DNA of 64,000 nt from Pseudeuparius sepicola (lineage: Eukaryota > Arthropoda > Insecta > Coleoptera > Anthribidae): positions 38,719,787 through 38,783,786 of the forward strand of contig OY987298.1 of the NCBI GenBank assembly GCA_963920635.1, written 5' to 3'. A program made the translations under genes and the position numbers. Position 1 is the first letter of the stretch; each line of letters begins with the position of its first letter. The notes under the pieces are model-generated. The model was given only the letters and a program-made list of their open reading frames with translations. It ran no database searches and was not told where the DNA came from. Shown one piece after another: positions 1-10,622 of the stretch.

Positions 1-667
1 TTAATACGGGATAATAGGTGGTGCTTTCGTATTCGACGCGGTCTTTACCAGATTTGGAAGTTTTTCTCAAAGAAGCGGGTGTTCTGCATTTCGGAAACTA
101 TGGAGGCCGTGCAAGAGGCACTCCCTGGCTTCGCTAACCCACTGACACATAAAACCTGCACAACATGGTCTGGACGTAGATATGGGCTTCGCCCGCTAAT
201 TCGCCATCATCCGAGCCGTTCCGCCTGCCACCGCCCCGCAAAAGTACAGGATGCGGGCATGCAGATGTGGAACTGCAGCGGTTTGAGCGGGAACAGGTGT
301 AGGCAATTATTTTTTCGCGAAATTTATAGGCGGACACTCGGTGCATGTGCACGAGGCGGTCGTTAAAATTTCTCAGGCGGTAAAAAGTCGCCAAACATAT
401 ACAACAATTTAACTAGGTATAGGTATGTTCACTAGAATTAAGGTACAGGAAATAGAAGTTCCATGGGTTCCATCAGTTAGGTGTTATTTATTTATATTGA
501 TATTAGTTAGAAGCGGTGAGATGTAGGAGACTTTGGCGCCTTCTAACAGCTACTAGAATTTAAATTGCAACCAAAATCGATAGCTAGAACTAAGCCTATA
601 GAAACATGTAGATATCAACCATAAAATTTACTTAATACTTAATAAAACTTTTCTTCCTGGTCGTTTT
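1..667. other. No gene seen; GC-richer unique stretch at the left edge
   Basis: The first 360 bases are clearly richer in G and C than the rest of the window and contain short open frames on both strands that overlap each other, so neither looks like a gene. From about 370 to 667 the DNA is AT-rich and featureless. It could be a host exon edge, a regulatory island or the end of an element lying further left. Confidence 0.4.
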
Positions 668-1035
668 TATTAATTTTTCTGAATAGAATTTCCTGGGGTT
701 CGACCAATTAGATTTTGTTTTAACACATTAAAATTTTTTTATTTATTAAAAACATGACACTACACGTGTTTCAGCATGTTTGCCATCATCAGGTATCTAG
801 GATAATTTTTTTTTCCATAATTTAAAATTCACCTTAAATAATAATAAGTATATCTGAAAGAGGAGACGTTCTTTGTTATTTTTATGGGAATACAAGATTT
901 TTTTCCTTTTTAATATATATGTTTAGAACATTATAGATTTTGAAAAAATGATAGTTATTATTACTTACATTACTAACTTATTATTTTTAAGAGTCCCTCC
1001 TCCTTTTGTTCTTTCTTTCTTGTAATAATTTTCTT
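668..1035 (-). repeat. Left inverted arm of the Penelope-like element (its own 3' end)
   Basis: It matches 2451-2820 in reverse complement, from the outer TATTAATTTTTCTGAATAG to the inner AAGAAAATTATTACAAG motif. Differences are scattered single bases and one A-run length change, so the arms have had only a short time to diverge. Confidence 0.9.
756..800 (-). ncRNA. Hammerhead ribozyme-like motif, intact core
   Basis: On the minus strand the core box CTGATGA (792-786) is followed by a short possible stem II, then GAAA, then a 4-bp stem III with a 5-base loop, and ends in the cleavage-type triplet GTC (758-756). This order and spacing is the minimal type I hammerhead reported in Penelope-like elements. 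Stem II is weak (one wobble pair and a bulge) and stem I is not obvious, so activity is inferred, not shown. Confidence 0.65.
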
Positions 1036-1468
1036 ATTCAACTAGTCTTTTTTTTCCATAGTTTCATTGTATGTGTTCAAAATTCTTTCTTTTTTTATAT
1101 ATTTTTTAAATTATATAATAGTACTGGTGTGTGGGGAAAGCATTTGTGGAAAAATATGTGAATATGCTTTCAAAAGGATTGCCGGAGACGAAGTAAATTA
1201 TTTTTATATTTAGACACGAATTGAAAGGCTCGGTGCGGTTTGTGGATACAAAAAATGTTATAAAAAGAAGGCGAGGAAGAAAGACTCCTTTACAGTGTGG
1301 CTTTGGAAAATGCAAGAAAATAAGTATTTTTGAAATTTTGTTTTGTTATTGTTGGTAAAAACACATTTGGTTTTGGAATTTGTTAAAATTTTGGTTTTTG
1401 GGTTTTTTTTATATTATTTTTTTTTAATTTATAATTATTATAAAGGAAGTTTATTTTTGGACTTATTT

Positions 1469-2437
1469 TTAAGTTATAAGATTATAATAAATATGAGAAA
1501 GATTTTCAGTGTCTGTTCTATAATTGATGCTATTTTTATGTTTTTTTATGTAAATCATTTCTAAGACATTCCTTTTAGTGTGATTATTTTCTTTAGTTAA
1601 AATTTTTGTATTGTTAAAATCAAAATGGTGGAAATTATCTAAAGAATGTTTAGTTAATGCTGTGGAGTTGTTGTTGTTAGTTCTTATGTCATATTTATGT
1701 TTGTATAAACGTTTATGGAGATATTGTTTAGTTTGACCGATATAAACTGATGGACAATTATTACATGATATTTTATAAATTAAATTTGATTGATAATTAT
1801 TTGTAACGTTGGGTTTTAATTTGGAAAAGAATTTTTTGGTATAGTGATTTGGTTTATGTCCTATATTAATATTATATTGTTTAAAAAATTTTTTGATCTG
1901 TTCAGAAGCGCCTTGGATATATGGCATTGAAAAAGATTTGGATTGATTGTTATTATTAATTTTAGGATGATTATAAATTTGGTGTATACGTTTCTTAATA
2001 AGAGGTACGTAAAATTCTTTTGGATAATTATTCTTTGAGAGTACATTTTTAATTTTTTTAAGGTTGTTTGGTCTATATTTTGGATGTGATAGAGAAATGG
2101 CTTGGTCAGTCAAACTATTAACAACGCTTTTTTTGTAAGTTGTGGGAACAGAGGAATTAAAATTAAGATATCTTTCGGACCAGATTTCTTTTGTAAACCA
2201 ATTTGTTGTTATATAAGCGTTTTTATCATAGGTTAGAGTGAGATTTAAAAAATTAATATTTTTATTTTGTTCTAATTCGTAAGTGAATTGTAAGCGTGGA
2301 TGGAAATTATTAAAAACATTTAGGGTATTGTTTATTTCGTTTTTATGTATACATAAGATGCAATCGTCTACGTATCTTCTGTAAAAAAATGGTTTTGTGT
2401 TTAATTTTTGAATAGTAATAGTTTCAAGTTCTTCCAT
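1469..2437 (-). pseudogene. Penelope-like RT (C-terminal part) fused to GIY-YIG endonuclease, N-terminus missing
   Basis: An open frame of 322 codons. Near its start lies FYRRYVDD, the catalytic YxDD motif of reverse transcriptase (about residues 18-25), followed by a NFLNLTL segment. The C-terminal third carries YKISCNNCPSVYIGQTKQ, the GIY-YIG nuclease signature, then a conserved H and a downstream glutamate region (LEMIYI). This domain order is diagnostic of Penelope-like elements. Full proteins are usually at least twice as long. The frame begins exactly where the inverted 3'-end copy is joined, so the initial Met is internal and RT motifs upstream of YVDD are absent. The remaining frame has no stop codons, so truncation probably happened at insertion rather than by decay. 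Confidence 0.92.
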
Positions 2438-2450
2438 TAGAAAGAAAAGA

Positions 2451-2820
2451 AAGAAAATTATTACAAGAAAGAAAGAACAAAAGGAGGAGGGACTCTTAAA
2501 AATAATAAGTTAGTAATGTAAGTAATAATAACTATTATTTTTTCAAAATCTATAATGTTCTAAACATATATATTAAAAAGGAAAAAAAATCTTGTATTCC
2601 CATAAAAATAACAAAGAACGTCTCCTCTTTCAGATATACTTATTATTATTTAAGGTGAATTTTAAATTATGGAAAAAAAACTATCCTAGATACCTAATGA
2701 TGGCAAAAATGCTGAAACACGTGTAGTGTCATGTTTTTAATAAATAAAAAAATTTTTTAATGTGTTAAAACAAAATCTAATTGGTCGAACCCCAGGAAAT
2801 TCTATTCAGAAAAATTAATA
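2451..2820 (+). repeat. Right inverted arm of the Penelope-like element
   Basis: Reverse complement of 668-1035. It abuts the truncated RT frame at about 2440-2450, giving a head-to-head arrangement of two 3' ends around one partial coding region. Confidence 0.9.
2688..2730 (+). ncRNA. Second hammerhead-like motif with a mutated core
   Basis: Plus-strand counterpart of the motif at 756-800. The first core box here reads CTAATGA instead of CTGATGA, a change at an invariant catalytic G, while GAAA, stem III and the GTC triplet (2728-2730) are kept. By known hammerhead rules this copy should be inactive. Confidence 0.6.
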
Positions 2821-3615
2821 CTTAATATCAATATCATTCGTCCGCAGTTCTACGACGCATATATTGTGGGAACGCAGAAATAGACCTTATTTTTGTCCCT
2901 ATACTGTGGTAATATGCACATAGACACAGAGAAGACAGAATACAGAGTTATCATTTTGTCAAATTCACGGATTTTTTTTCATAAATTAAGGCATTTGACA
3001 ACCTCAAAATTAAAATAAGTGTGTACTTACTTAAAAATGTTTGGTTGCAACAAATTCACTTAGTTAGTTATATAGAACTCTTTATTTATTTATTATTTGT
3101 ACAAAGTTATTCCTTTTATATAAAATACCAAATGTACACATAATAACAATGAAACTGATAGAAAAATAAGGGTTTTTTAATTCAAAAAATTTAAAACATT
3201 GAACCGAATGCATTGGGTGTGTTTTGAGATACTACAACTCTTATTCTATGAGAACGAAATTGTTCGTCTAAACAAATAATTTCCTTTAAATAATGAATAA
3301 AATTGTACGATTGAGAAATCCGTATTTCAATTAAAGGAACGAAAGCTTTAAATGGAATACCATCTGCTTGTCCTAGGTACTTACGCCTGTTGGGCCTATG
3401 AGATCATGTTTACAGGAAAATGTTGCTTTATTTTTCGGTATGTAGGTAATCACTTGAAATTATGATCATCAATTAGGAAACACCCTTTATAAGAAATAAA
3501 ACATGATTTTTTTATTATGCAGGTTTTAAAGTGAAAGGTTGTATATGGAACAAAATACCTGGGGGAACATTTATGTTATGTGATGGAGATTGCCGGTCTT
3601 CAGAAAAATTAAGGT
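2821..3615. other. No gene or element recognised
   Basis: AT-rich non-coding sequence between the Penelope-like unit and the next foldback element. No long frame, repeat arm or RNA gene is visible. Confidence 0.5.
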
Positions 3616-4844
3616 TATACAGGGTGTAACTAAACTGATGGTCAAAAATGAAACCACGTATTCTTGGAGTCAAAATAAGGGCACTTCTTCATATATTTTT
3701 TTCTCCTACGGGCCATCGTTTTTTTTATACAGAGCGTAGAAGTTTGGAGAAAAATACACATATTTCTTAGTATTTCTAGAAGTAGACGAAATATTTTCTT
3801 CAAACTTGGCGTGTCACATGAGCAGATGAGCCGTCAAACTTAAGGTTGACATGAAGCTTCTGAGGTTTCCAGTTGCGGAGATACAGGGTGTTAGTAAAAT
3901 TAATTAGTTCAGAAAAATATGAATACCCTGTATAATCGCATTTTTTTAATTTGTTTTGAGTGGTGAATAGAATGGTTAACAAAAAGTATCTCTTAGTATT
4001 TTTTCATATTCGCAGCCGTTTCTAAATTATTTTTAAAGAACGGCAACCCTGCAATGAACAATAGTCACTTTAAGAATAAATCTATCAATCTGTGGATGTC
4101 AGTTAAACTTTATTTAACAAAATACAAACGCAAAAACAATAATAAAAGAACCGTATTGCTATTAGAAAGTTAAATTATTAAATGTTCGTCTCTTTCAATA
4201 CACGCAACTATGCGTTTCCGCATGTTTATTATTGCCATTCACAAGTCCATAGCAAAAGTGCATATCAGTCAATTCTACAAATGAAAATATAATTTTTGAA
4301 AATATTGATACCAAGGTGCAAAGTTGGCAGCCAAATGATTCAAATAATGCCAAGTTTAATTGACATCCACAGATTGTTAGATTTATTCTTAAAATGACTT
4401 TTTTATTGCAGCATTGCCGTTCTTTGAAAATAATTAAAAAACGGCTGAGAATATGAAAAAATACTAAGAGATACTTTTTGTTAACCATTGAATTTACCAT
4501 TCAAAACAAATTTAAAAAATGCGATTATATAGGGTATTCATATTTTTCTGAACTAATTAATTTTAATACCACCCTGTATCTCCACAACTGGGGGCGTCAC
4601 AAGCTTCATAATAACCTTAAATTTGACAACTCATCCGCTCATGTGACACGCCAAGTTTGAAGAAAATATCTCGTCTACTTCTAGAAATACTAAGAAATAT
4701 GTGTATTTTTCTCTAAATTTCTACGCTCTGTATAAAAAAAACTATGGCCCGTAGGAGAAAAAAATATATAAAGAAGTGACCTTATTTTGACTCCAAGAAT
4801 ACGTGGTTTCATTTTTGACCATCAGTTTAGTTACACCCTGTATA
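3616..4844. mobile_element. Foldback DNA element with about 500-bp inverted arms, TATACAGGGTG ends
   Basis: It begins TATACAGGGTGTAACT and ends in the reverse complement. The left arm (3616-about 4115) and right arm (about 4345-4844) pair along their whole length; the spacer is about 230 bp. A second internal pair of ACAGGGTG/CACCCTGTA-like motifs lies near 3890-3935. The terminal TA could be the target duplication of a Tc1/mariner-type element, but no transposase is encoded. Short open frames in the arms (3800-3982, 4195-4660) are mirror copies of each other and are not genes. Confidence 0.85.
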
Positions 4845-5427
4845 GGCAAAATTTTTTTCCGTAGGATTTTCCATTTTCTACGAAAATATTGAAATTCCGT
4901 CATTCTTCTAATTTCCGTAAATTTCGAAATATCATAAGGAAACGCATTTTCCGATTTCCGACTTCAATACTTGACGGAGTTTTCACTCCGTGCAAGCGGT
5001 TCTATAAAATATTTCCACCTATCTGTAATTTTTTTGAAGAACGGAATTCTGCTCAAAAAAAAAAGTTTCCCCAAGGAATTTTCTTTCAAATTCAACCGTT
5101 CTCCCTAAAATCTGCATAATAAAAATCAATTACTATACAGGAAGCTTTTATATCGCGCTTTTAGGATTTTTTAAAGGAAGATGTGAATATGTTGTATTAA
5201 AGAATCCATTATATTTAGGAATTCGTGATCTTGATTTCTTCATATTTACCTTAAAGAAAAATATATGCTCTTTTAAAACAAATATTCGAAAAACACAACG
5301 TAAATTTTTAGTTTGCGCTTATATTAAAACGGTGCCAATGGAATAATTTTATTCCTTTACTCAATGGTGCCACACAATTGAAGAGAAATATATTTTTTTC
5401 TTAATTCTAAACAATTACTTTTAAGGT
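4845..5427. other. No gene recognised; flank of the errantivirus insertion
   Basis: AT-rich DNA without convincing coding potential. Its last four bases (AGGT) are one copy of the target-site duplication. Joined to the sequence after 12987 it gives the probable empty site. Confidence 0.5.
5424..5427. repeat. Target-site duplication AGGT, left copy
   Basis: The same four bases follow the 3' LTR at 12984-12987. Four-base duplications are the rule for Ty3/gypsy errantiviruses. Confidence 0.85.
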
Positions 5428-5596
5428 AGTTACATGAACACATATGCCATGTTTCTGGAAAGAAGACGCTACATGCTGAGAAGACACTTTTAATATTATA
5501 TATACTAAAACATGTTCTATTACGACAGTCTCTCTTGTAACTTTTGCCAATAAACATCTTTTTAAAAACAAATTTGTTACGCTCGCCCACGTAACT
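5428..5596 (+). repeat. 5' LTR of the errantivirus
   Basis: 169 bp starting AGTTACATGAACAC and ending CGCCCACGTAACT. It contains a TATATATA-like stretch and an AATAAA polyadenylation signal about 50 bp before its end. I compared it base by base with 12815-12983 and saw no difference. Confidence 0.97.
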
Positions 5597-5613
5597 GGCG
5601 CAGTCGGTAGGAT
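5596..5613 (+). promoter_or_regulatory. Primer binding site for tRNA-Ser
   Basis: TGGCGCAGTCGGTAGGAT starts at the last base of the LTR. It is complementary to the 3' end of insect tRNA-Ser (…ATCCTACCGACTGCG plus CCA) as I know it from Drosophila. The 17.6/297 group of errantiviruses uses this primer. Confidence 0.9.
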
Positions 5614-5845
5614 CACTGTTGCCTTTTTCGACCTATCGATAGATATCGACTCGCGATCGGTTCCGAATCTTCGGTTAAAAACAGTGTGAAACCGAAAGGT
5701 GTGGACTTGGCTCTTACAAGACGGCTCAACAGACCAGGGGACCCCAGGAACAGCATCGTCCTACAACCCTTTTAGTCACCGCAGGGAGAAGACAGCATCG
5801 TTTTTCCTATTGCACCCGTAGGTTAAGAAGAAAAAGAAGATTTCC

Positions 5846-5880
5846 ATGAAGAAAAACATCTTCATCTTAGCATTGTAAGT
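5846..5880 (+). promoter_or_regulatory. Putative env leader exon and splice donor
   Basis: An ATG at 5846 opens a 29-base coding stretch that is rich in Lys, Ile, Phe and Leu codons and runs straight into GTAAGT (5875-5880), a consensus 5' splice site. The exon ends in phase 2, matching the phase needed at a TTACAG acceptor ending at 11057. Without splicing the frame stops almost at once, before gag. Errantivirus env is known to be made from a spliced RNA with a donor in the 5' leader. The coding role of this mini-exon is inferred. Confidence 0.7.
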
Positions 5881-6052
5881 GAATCCTAAAACAAAATTCA
5901 TATTAACCCCTTTTTGTATATATTGTTTATATTTCTGTTTCGCCAATCTGGACGAACTTTTAGATTTAGCAAATTTGTTTAACACTCTCCAACTTTCGGA
6001 AATTGAAAATATTCCTACTTCTAACCCAGTAAATTCAACAATTTCAAGTACT

Positions 6053-7294
6053 ATGGCAAACCCAGACTATCAAATGATAAGGTACCAAGCCGACAACATT
6101 CCTCGATTCGACGGAAACCCTAAACAAATTAACAGATTTATTCGTTGCGTTGAAAACTTTCTCACCAACCATCAAAATGCTACAACCCCTCTCGCACCGA
6201 TAAATGTTTGTCTGTTTGATACTGTCATAAGTAAGCTAGTTGGAAGAGCAGCTGACTTAATAGCTTCTCGAGTAGAACTTAATTCTTGGGAACTTATTAA
6301 AAATGCCCTAATTGTCACTTTTTCTGATCAAAGAACAGAGGACTGTATTATACAAGATATTATATCTTTAAGACCCGATAAAAATGAAAACAATCATAAT
6401 TTTGGCTTAAAATTACAAGACGCTAGAAGTCTACTGGTCTCTAAAATTAATGCTTCTAACGATACAGCAAACGTAAAACTTTTGAAAATAACTCAGTATG
6501 AAGCTCTTATTCTCAAAACTTTTATCAATGGACTCAATTATCATTTACAGCTTATAGTAAGATTAAAAAACCCCGATTCCTTGGAGCAAGCTATGGCTTT
6601 CGTCCGAGAAGAAGAAAACTTTTTATATTACAAAAATCGTTCACAAATTCCACAAACTAAAATAGTTCCTAATTTTCAAAATTCACGACCTAACATGAGA
6701 TTACAACCTTCTACAAGTACCCAATCTTATCCAAGACCACCAACGTACCAACCAACGACTTTTTCTAATTATCCCCGACCTAACGTACAACCTCAATTTC
6801 CACCAAAAAATATCCCTTCACCATCTTATAATAACCAATATAGAAATTTTAATTCACCATCCACCATGCAAAGATTTCAAAATCCCAATTTTAGACCTCA
6901 GTATCAACCAAATCAATACCAATCAAATCAGTATCAACCGAATCAATTTCAAAGATCCCCTCAAAATTTTCCAAAACCTTTCTCTAAAATTACTCGAATA
7001 ACTAAAAACGAACCAATGGACACTACAACAGGAAATACAGTTTTACATCAAAATTTTATTTCTGAAGAATGCTATAACCAGGTTATTGACCCCGTAGAGA
7101 GTACCGAAACAACCCTACAAATTGAACCTCAAATTCCTGACGGAAACTACTACGAAAATGACGAATTATCCCAATTTTTATATTACCCAGAACACCCGAA
7201 TTTTGACGAATATACCGAGTTTTCCCAACCCTCAGACAAAACAACTGAAAACGAAAATTTTCAGATAACTCCGAACCAAAACCCTACAACGTAA
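6053..7294 (+). CDS. gag: Gag polyprotein of the errantivirus
   Basis: Structural protein expected to assemble into cytoplasmic particles. I chose the ATG at 6053. The same frame is open back to a GTG at 5879, but no earlier ATG exists. The 413-residue product starts with a charged segment (YQADNIPRFDG) and a helical capsid-like region. After about residue 200 it becomes a low-complexity tail rich in Pro, Gln, Asn, Tyr and Arg, with repeats of the type PNQYQ. No CCHC zinc knuckle is visible, as in other errantivirus Gags, where a basic tail binds RNA. It overlaps the pro-pol frame by about 46 bases at its 3' end. No stop codon interrupts it. Confidence 0.9.
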   Translation: MANPDYQMIRYQADNIPRFDGNPKQINRFIRCVENFLTNHQNATTPLAPINVCLFDTVISKLVGRAADLIASRVELNSWELIKNALIVTFSDQRTEDCIIQDIISLRPDKNENNHNFGLKLQDARSLLVSKINASNDTANVKLLKITQYEALILKTFINGLNYHLQLIVRLKNPDSLEQAMAFVREEENFLYYKNRSQIPQTKIVPNFQNSRPNMRLQPSTSTQSYPRPPTYQPTTFSNYPRPNVQPQFPPKNIPSPSYNNQYRNFNSPSTMQRFQNPNFRPQYQPNQYQSNQYQPNQFQRSPQNFPKPFSKITRITKNEPMDTTTGNTVLHQNFISEECYNQVIDPVESTETTLQIEPQIPDGNYYENDELSQFLYYPEHPNFDEYTEFSQPSDKTTENENFQITPNQNPTT

Positions 7295-8955
7295 TTTATC
7301 TAAATAATACCGACGAAACCACCTTACCTTACGTTTATCTCCCCGAACTAAATGCAAATTTTTTAATAGACACAGGTAGTTCAAGAAGTTTTATTAATCC
7401 CGAATTAGCTCATCAATACTTTACAGATTTTATTTTCGAAGAACCTTTTTGTGTAAAAACAGCCCACGCTAGATCCATACATAACGAAGCGATGGAAATT
7501 CCAGTTTTTCCCTCATTTCAAATGAATGGAAACCATAAATTTTATTTATTTGATTTTTCAAAAAATTATGCAGGATTATTTGGCACCGATTTCTTAAAAC
7601 ATAAAATTATGTCAAATATCGATTTACGTTGTGACTATCTAGTTACGCCTTATGTAGCTATTCCCTTAAATAACACTGAATATATCGTTTCAAATTTCAT
7701 AAATGCAAATTTCACGACATTAGAAATAATTATACAGCCCCGAAGCGTACAAAAAATAAAAGTACCCGTAAATAAAATTTCTGGCACTTGTATCTTACCT
7801 TACACAAATTTTGGAAAAGCAGAAATGCCTGAAGCAGTTTGCAATATTGTAGATTCATTCGCTACTACCTTTGTTACTAATATTTCGGAAAATCCAATCA
7901 AAATTAAATTTCTTAAGCCCTTTGATATTGTACTAATCAATGAAGCTGAAATAAATTTTTTCGAAAAAATGGAAACTGACCAAGATCTAGACGACCATAT
8001 TGAACAACTACAAAAACAGAATTTAAAAAATTTACGCTTAAGTCACTGTAATCAAGAAGAATATGACGCAATTCGAAAATTATGTTTCGAATACCGAGAT
8101 ATTTTTTATGTAGAAAATACTCCTTTGACATTCACGAACCAAATAAAACACAAAATTAAATTGACTGACGAATCTCCCATTTTCACAAAAACATATCGAT
8201 ACCCCGAAATTCACAGACAAGAAGTCAAAACGCAAATTAGCAAAATGTTATCTAACGGCATAATCCAACATTCAAATTCCCCGTGGAGTAGCCCCATTTG
8301 GGTAGTACCAAAAAAAATGGACGCATCAGGAAAACGAAAATGGAGGATTGTGATTGACTATCGCAAACTTAATGACAAGACAATTGACGACAAATTTCCA
8401 TTACCAAACATTTCGGACATTCTAGACAAACTCGGAAAAGCCCAATACTTCTCGACACTCGATTTGGCGAACGGCTTTCACCAAATAGAAATGTCACCGG
8501 ACGACATCCCAAAAACAGCATTTTCTACAGACACCGGTCATTTTGAATTCAAAAGAATGCCATTTGGACTTAAAAACTCACCCTCTACGTTCCAAAGGGT
8601 TATAAATAATGTTCTGCGCGGATTACAAAACGAAACATGTTTAGTGTACCTCGACGACATTATAATTTTCTCGACATCTTTACAAGAACATATAGACAGA
8701 CTAAAATCAGTTTTCCAACGCCTTAGAGAATCAAACTTTAAAGTCCAACTGGACAAATCGGAATTTTTACATAAAGAAGTAGCTTATTTAGGACACCAAA
8801 TTACCACTGACGGAGTTAAGCCCAACCCGGATAAAATTAAGGCAGTTAAAGATTTTCCTATATCCCGTACGCAAAAAGAAATTAAGTCATTTTTAGGTTT
8901 AGCTGGTTACTACCGTAAGTTTATCAAAGATTTTCCAAAATTAGTAAACCCTTAA
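7249..8955 (+). pseudogene. pol: Pol segment 1: aspartic protease and reverse transcriptase
   Basis: Read in the -1 frame relative to gag. The protease active-site motif DTGSS lies at 7369-7383, with a GLFGTDFL segment downstream. The reverse transcriptase shows WRIVIDYRKLND, the first catalytic Asp in STLDLANGFHQIEM, PFGLKNSPSTFQ, and the YLDD box at 8647-8658, followed by a thumb/connection region ending in GLAGYYRKFIKDF. All expected RT motifs are intact. The frame then stops at 8953-8955, inside the connection to RNase H, where related proteins read on. One missing base just upstream explains the stop. I therefore treat it as the first part of a broken pol rather than a complete gene. Confidence 0.92.
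7255..7261 (+). promoter_or_regulatory. Probable -1 ribosomal frameshift slippery site
   Basis: AAATTTT, read A AAT TTT in the gag frame, fits the X XXY YYZ rule. A slip by one base here enters the pro-pol frame, which is open from 7249. The gag stop is only 33 bases further on. No stimulatory structure was modelled. Confidence 0.7.
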
Positions 8956-10622
8956 CTGAATGCCTCAAGAAAAACCGTAAAGTAGATCACTCTCCGAAAT
9001 TTATCGAAGCTTTTAATCATTTAAAAGATTTGCTGATAAATGCCCCTATTTTAAAATATCCAGAATTTGACAAACCCTTCGTTCTAACAACAGATGCCTC
9101 TAGTGTAGCATTAGGAGCAGTCCTGTCACAAGGAACCCCGCCTAACGATTCGCCAATCGCATACGCATCACGCACCCTCAACAATACGGAACAAAAATAT
9201 TCGACTATTGAGCGTGAATTACTCGGAATTTTTTGGTCATGCAAGTATTTTAGGCCTTATCTATACGGTAGAAAATTCTTTATATACACAGATCATCGCC
9301 CTCTCGTTTGGCTCTTTAATCTGAAAGAACCTAACTCCAAATTAGTCAGATGGCGCCTCAAACTTGAAGAGTTCGATTACCAAATTATATATAAAAAAGG
9401 AAAACAAAATTCCAATGCAGATGCCCTTTCTAGAATTCAGTTAAATGCAATAGAAACCCAATCTACCTTTAATAATGCCGGAGACATAGACTTTGACATA
9501 GATGAATTTTTGCGCCAAGAATCAAAATTTTTACCTAATCCTTCCCCAACTTCAGACTTAACTACTGACTTAGACGAATCTTTAAAACAGAATGATATTG
9601 ACAAGCAAGAAATTAACGAAATAATGAATGATTTACAAAAATTTACCTTACCTGAAAACCCCAAACAAAAAATAAGAATTTTGCAAAATATACAAATACG
9701 ACCACCGACTACTGATGCCACTGCGCATAGTATCAATGCCCCCGAAACTACGACCAATATCCCAATATTAGACGAAATTATTAACAATCGACCAAACCAG
9801 ATGATTATCAAAAAATCACCCTACGAGTTATACTCAAAAATTGAACAAGAAAATTTTGACGACCACCATATCATTTATGCAACCTTACCTACCAATATTA
9901 ATGAGATAACAAAATTTTTAAGAGAATACATAAGTAACAAAACCATGTATATTTACTTTCATTCTAAAGAATTACGGCCTTACTTCCAAGAATCACTTAA
10001 TACACATTTTCAAAATTGCAAACTTATCGAATGTACCAAACTTATTAATAATGTTAAACCGGAAGAGAGACAGATGCTTATAAAATACAAACACGAAGGC
10101 AAGACAAATCATCGTGGAATCGACGAAACTTATAAATTTTTAAAACAAAATTACTATTGGAAATCTCAAAAATCCGATATTTCTAAGTACATAAATCAAT
10201 GCGAAATATGTCAACGGTCAAAATACAATAGAAGACCTCCTAATGAACCCCTAGTTTTGACTCAAACCCCTTCTAGGCCTTTCGAAATATTACATATTGA
10301 CACATTTATTACAGGAAAATATAAATTTCTAACTTTAATAGACAAATTTTCGAAATTTGCTCAAGCTTTACCATACTTTGGAACAGCAATATCGGCCTGC
10401 CAACAACTAGTTCATTTCTTTTCATTCCACGGAATTCCAAAGCTAATTGTTTGTGATAACGGCTCAGAATTTAAAAACGACGTTTTAGATGACTTATTGA
10501 AAACTCATAATATAAAAGTACATTTCACCACCCCCCGTCATCATGAGTCAAACTCCCCAATAGAAAGACTACATTCAACCCTAATTGAGCAAAGGACAAA
10601 ACATCTGATATACCGACCTTAA
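8952..10622 (+). pseudogene. pol: Pol segment 2: RNase H and integrase catalytic core
   Basis: Continues pol in a different frame. RNase H begins with LTTDASSVALGAVLSQG and includes the YSTIERELLG and YTDHRPL motifs. After a variable acidic linker, the integrase zinc-binding HHCC module is present (H in HEGKTNHRGI, then CEICQRSK). The DDE core follows with HIDTF, CDNGSEF and a Glu in NSPIERLHSTL. The frame ends at 10620-10622, inside the region where integrases continue with an AYNSTIHS-like helix. That helix is found in the next frame, so a second indel lies near 10590. Confidence 0.9.

Larger units (their letters stand above)
668..2820 (-). mobile_element. 5'-truncated Penelope-like retroelement with inverted copies of its 3' end
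   Basis: The unit reads on the minus strand. Its core is an RT/GIY-YIG frame at 1469-2437. Downstream of that frame (1468 to 668) is the 3' end. The same 3'-end sequence reappears in inverted orientation at 2451-2820, joined directly to the truncated RT frame. The two arms, 668-1035 and 2451-2820, match over about 370 bp with few differences. Penelope-like elements (PLEs) are known for 5' truncation and for inverted or tandem partial copies, so this arrangement fits the class. I found no convincing target-site duplication. Confidence 0.85.

Noticed and set aside
4195..4660. Open frames in the arms of the 3616 foldback
   Set aside because: They are mirror copies of each other created by the inverted repeat, with no domain or codon signature.
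8945..8960. Programmed frameshift inside pol
   Set aside because: The position within the RT-RNase H connection is not used for recoding in this family and no slippery heptamer is present.
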